In this document: positions 63,716 to 64,000 of the stretch, piece by piece
How positions within the stretch are numbered: position 1 is the first letter of the stretch
Layout: each line of letters begins with the position of its first letter
NCBI RefSeq assembly: GCF_000014805.1
Contig: NC_008570.1
Location: 3,105,001 to 3,169,000 of the forward strand
Length of the DNA: 64,000 bases
DNA from: Aeromonas hydrophila subsp. hydrophila ATCC 7966
Lineage (GTDB): Bacteria; Pseudomonadota; Gammaproteobacteria; Enterobacterales; Aeromonadaceae
Reading direction: 5' to 3'
Translations under genes and position numbers: made by a program
Notes under the pieces: generated by a model
What the model saw: only the letters and a program-made list of their open reading frames with translations
What the model was told of the DNA's origin: nothing
Database searches by the model: none

Positions 63716-64000
63716 TTACTTGGTGCCGAAGATCTTGTCGCCGGCGTCGCCCAGACCCGGGACAATGTAGCCCTTCTCGTTCAGGCCCTGGTCGATGGAG
63801 GCACAGAACAGCTCCACGTCCGGGTGAGCGGCTTCCAGCGCCTTGATGCCTTCCGGCGCGGCAACCAGCACCAGCACCTTGATGGACTGGCAGCCCTTCT
63901 TCTTGAGCAGGTCGATGGTGGCGATCATGGAGCCGCCGGTGGCCAGCATGGGGTCGATGACCAGCGCCAGACGCTCTTCGATGTTGCTGACGATCTTCTC
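63716..64000 (-). CDS. upp: uracil phosphoribosyltransferase (5' part outside the window)
   Basis: The last 94 residues are visible; the gene runs past the right edge. They contain the PRPP-binding loop [16 protein letters not shown] and the C-terminal signature [20 protein letters not shown], near-identical to E. coli Upp. The enzyme makes UMP from uracil and PRPP in pyrimidine salvage. Confidence 0.97.

Overview
The window is about 60% GC, densely packed with genes, and looks like core chromosome of a gammaproteobacterium, most likely Aeromonas. Gene orders shared with enterics and vibrios support this: uvrY-uvrC-pgsA-tRNA(Gly-Cys-Leu), comEC-msbA-lpxK-ycaR-kdsB, uhpABC, pstCAB-phoU, aceBA, and hda-DUF2066-upp. 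Two features fit Aeromonas in particular: the partial MtrB-type outer-membrane barrel at the left edge and the Aeromonas-like trimeric porin. The genus is inferred from gene content, not from a search.

Layout. 1-6.1 kb: end of an MtrB/PioB-family barrel gene, a chemoreceptor with a C-terminal PilZ domain, a soluble PAS-PAS chemoreceptor, and a short remnant that may come from a prophage tail gene. 6.1-10.2 kb: tRNA-Leu, -Cys and -Gly, pgsA, uvrC and uvrY, all on the minus strand. 10.3-16.7 kb: the lipid A/KDO and DNA-uptake block kdsB, ycaR, lpxK, msbA, comEC. 16.7-30 kb: two overlapping DUF2062 genes, a HerA-like ATPase (yjgR), aspC, a hypothetical gene, a porin, dinG, a DUF2057 gene, a histone-deacetylase-fold gene, ycaD and the GTPase gene ylqF. 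30-34.7 kb: a phosphate-scavenging locus with tandem alkaline phosphatases behind a strong Pho box. 34.8-40 kb: rnk, uhpABC and a diguanylate cyclase. 40.5-45.8 kb: an amino-acid ABC transporter and several periplasmic proteins. 45.8-50.3 kb: an APC permease and a homocysteine S-methyltransferase behind a probable MetJ operator, a lipoprotein and a CBS-domain membrane protein. 50.4-56.2 kb: the phosphate operon pstC-pstA-pstB-phoU. 56.3-64 kb: tadA, tRNA-Pro, small ORFs, aceBA, a 143-bp foldback repeat, hda, a DUF2066 gene and the end of upp.

How parts work together. PhoB-type sites precede both the pst operon and the alkaline phosphatase pair, so one phosphate-starvation response would drive release of phosphate in the periplasm and its import. 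uhpABC would sense external hexose phosphate, but no uhpT is adjacent. aceB and aceA form the glyoxylate shunt. The comEC-kdsB block makes and exports lipid A-KDO precursors.

I saw no complete mobile element, defence island, CRISPR array or biosynthetic cluster. The least ordinary signals are small: a 16-codon mini-ORF that repeats the start of phoU, a foldback repeat abutting hda, a 29-bp perfect inverted repeat behind an ABC operon, a 66-74 bp tandem repeat upstream of msbA, and two tiny ORFs in an AT-rich gap next to tRNA-Pro.
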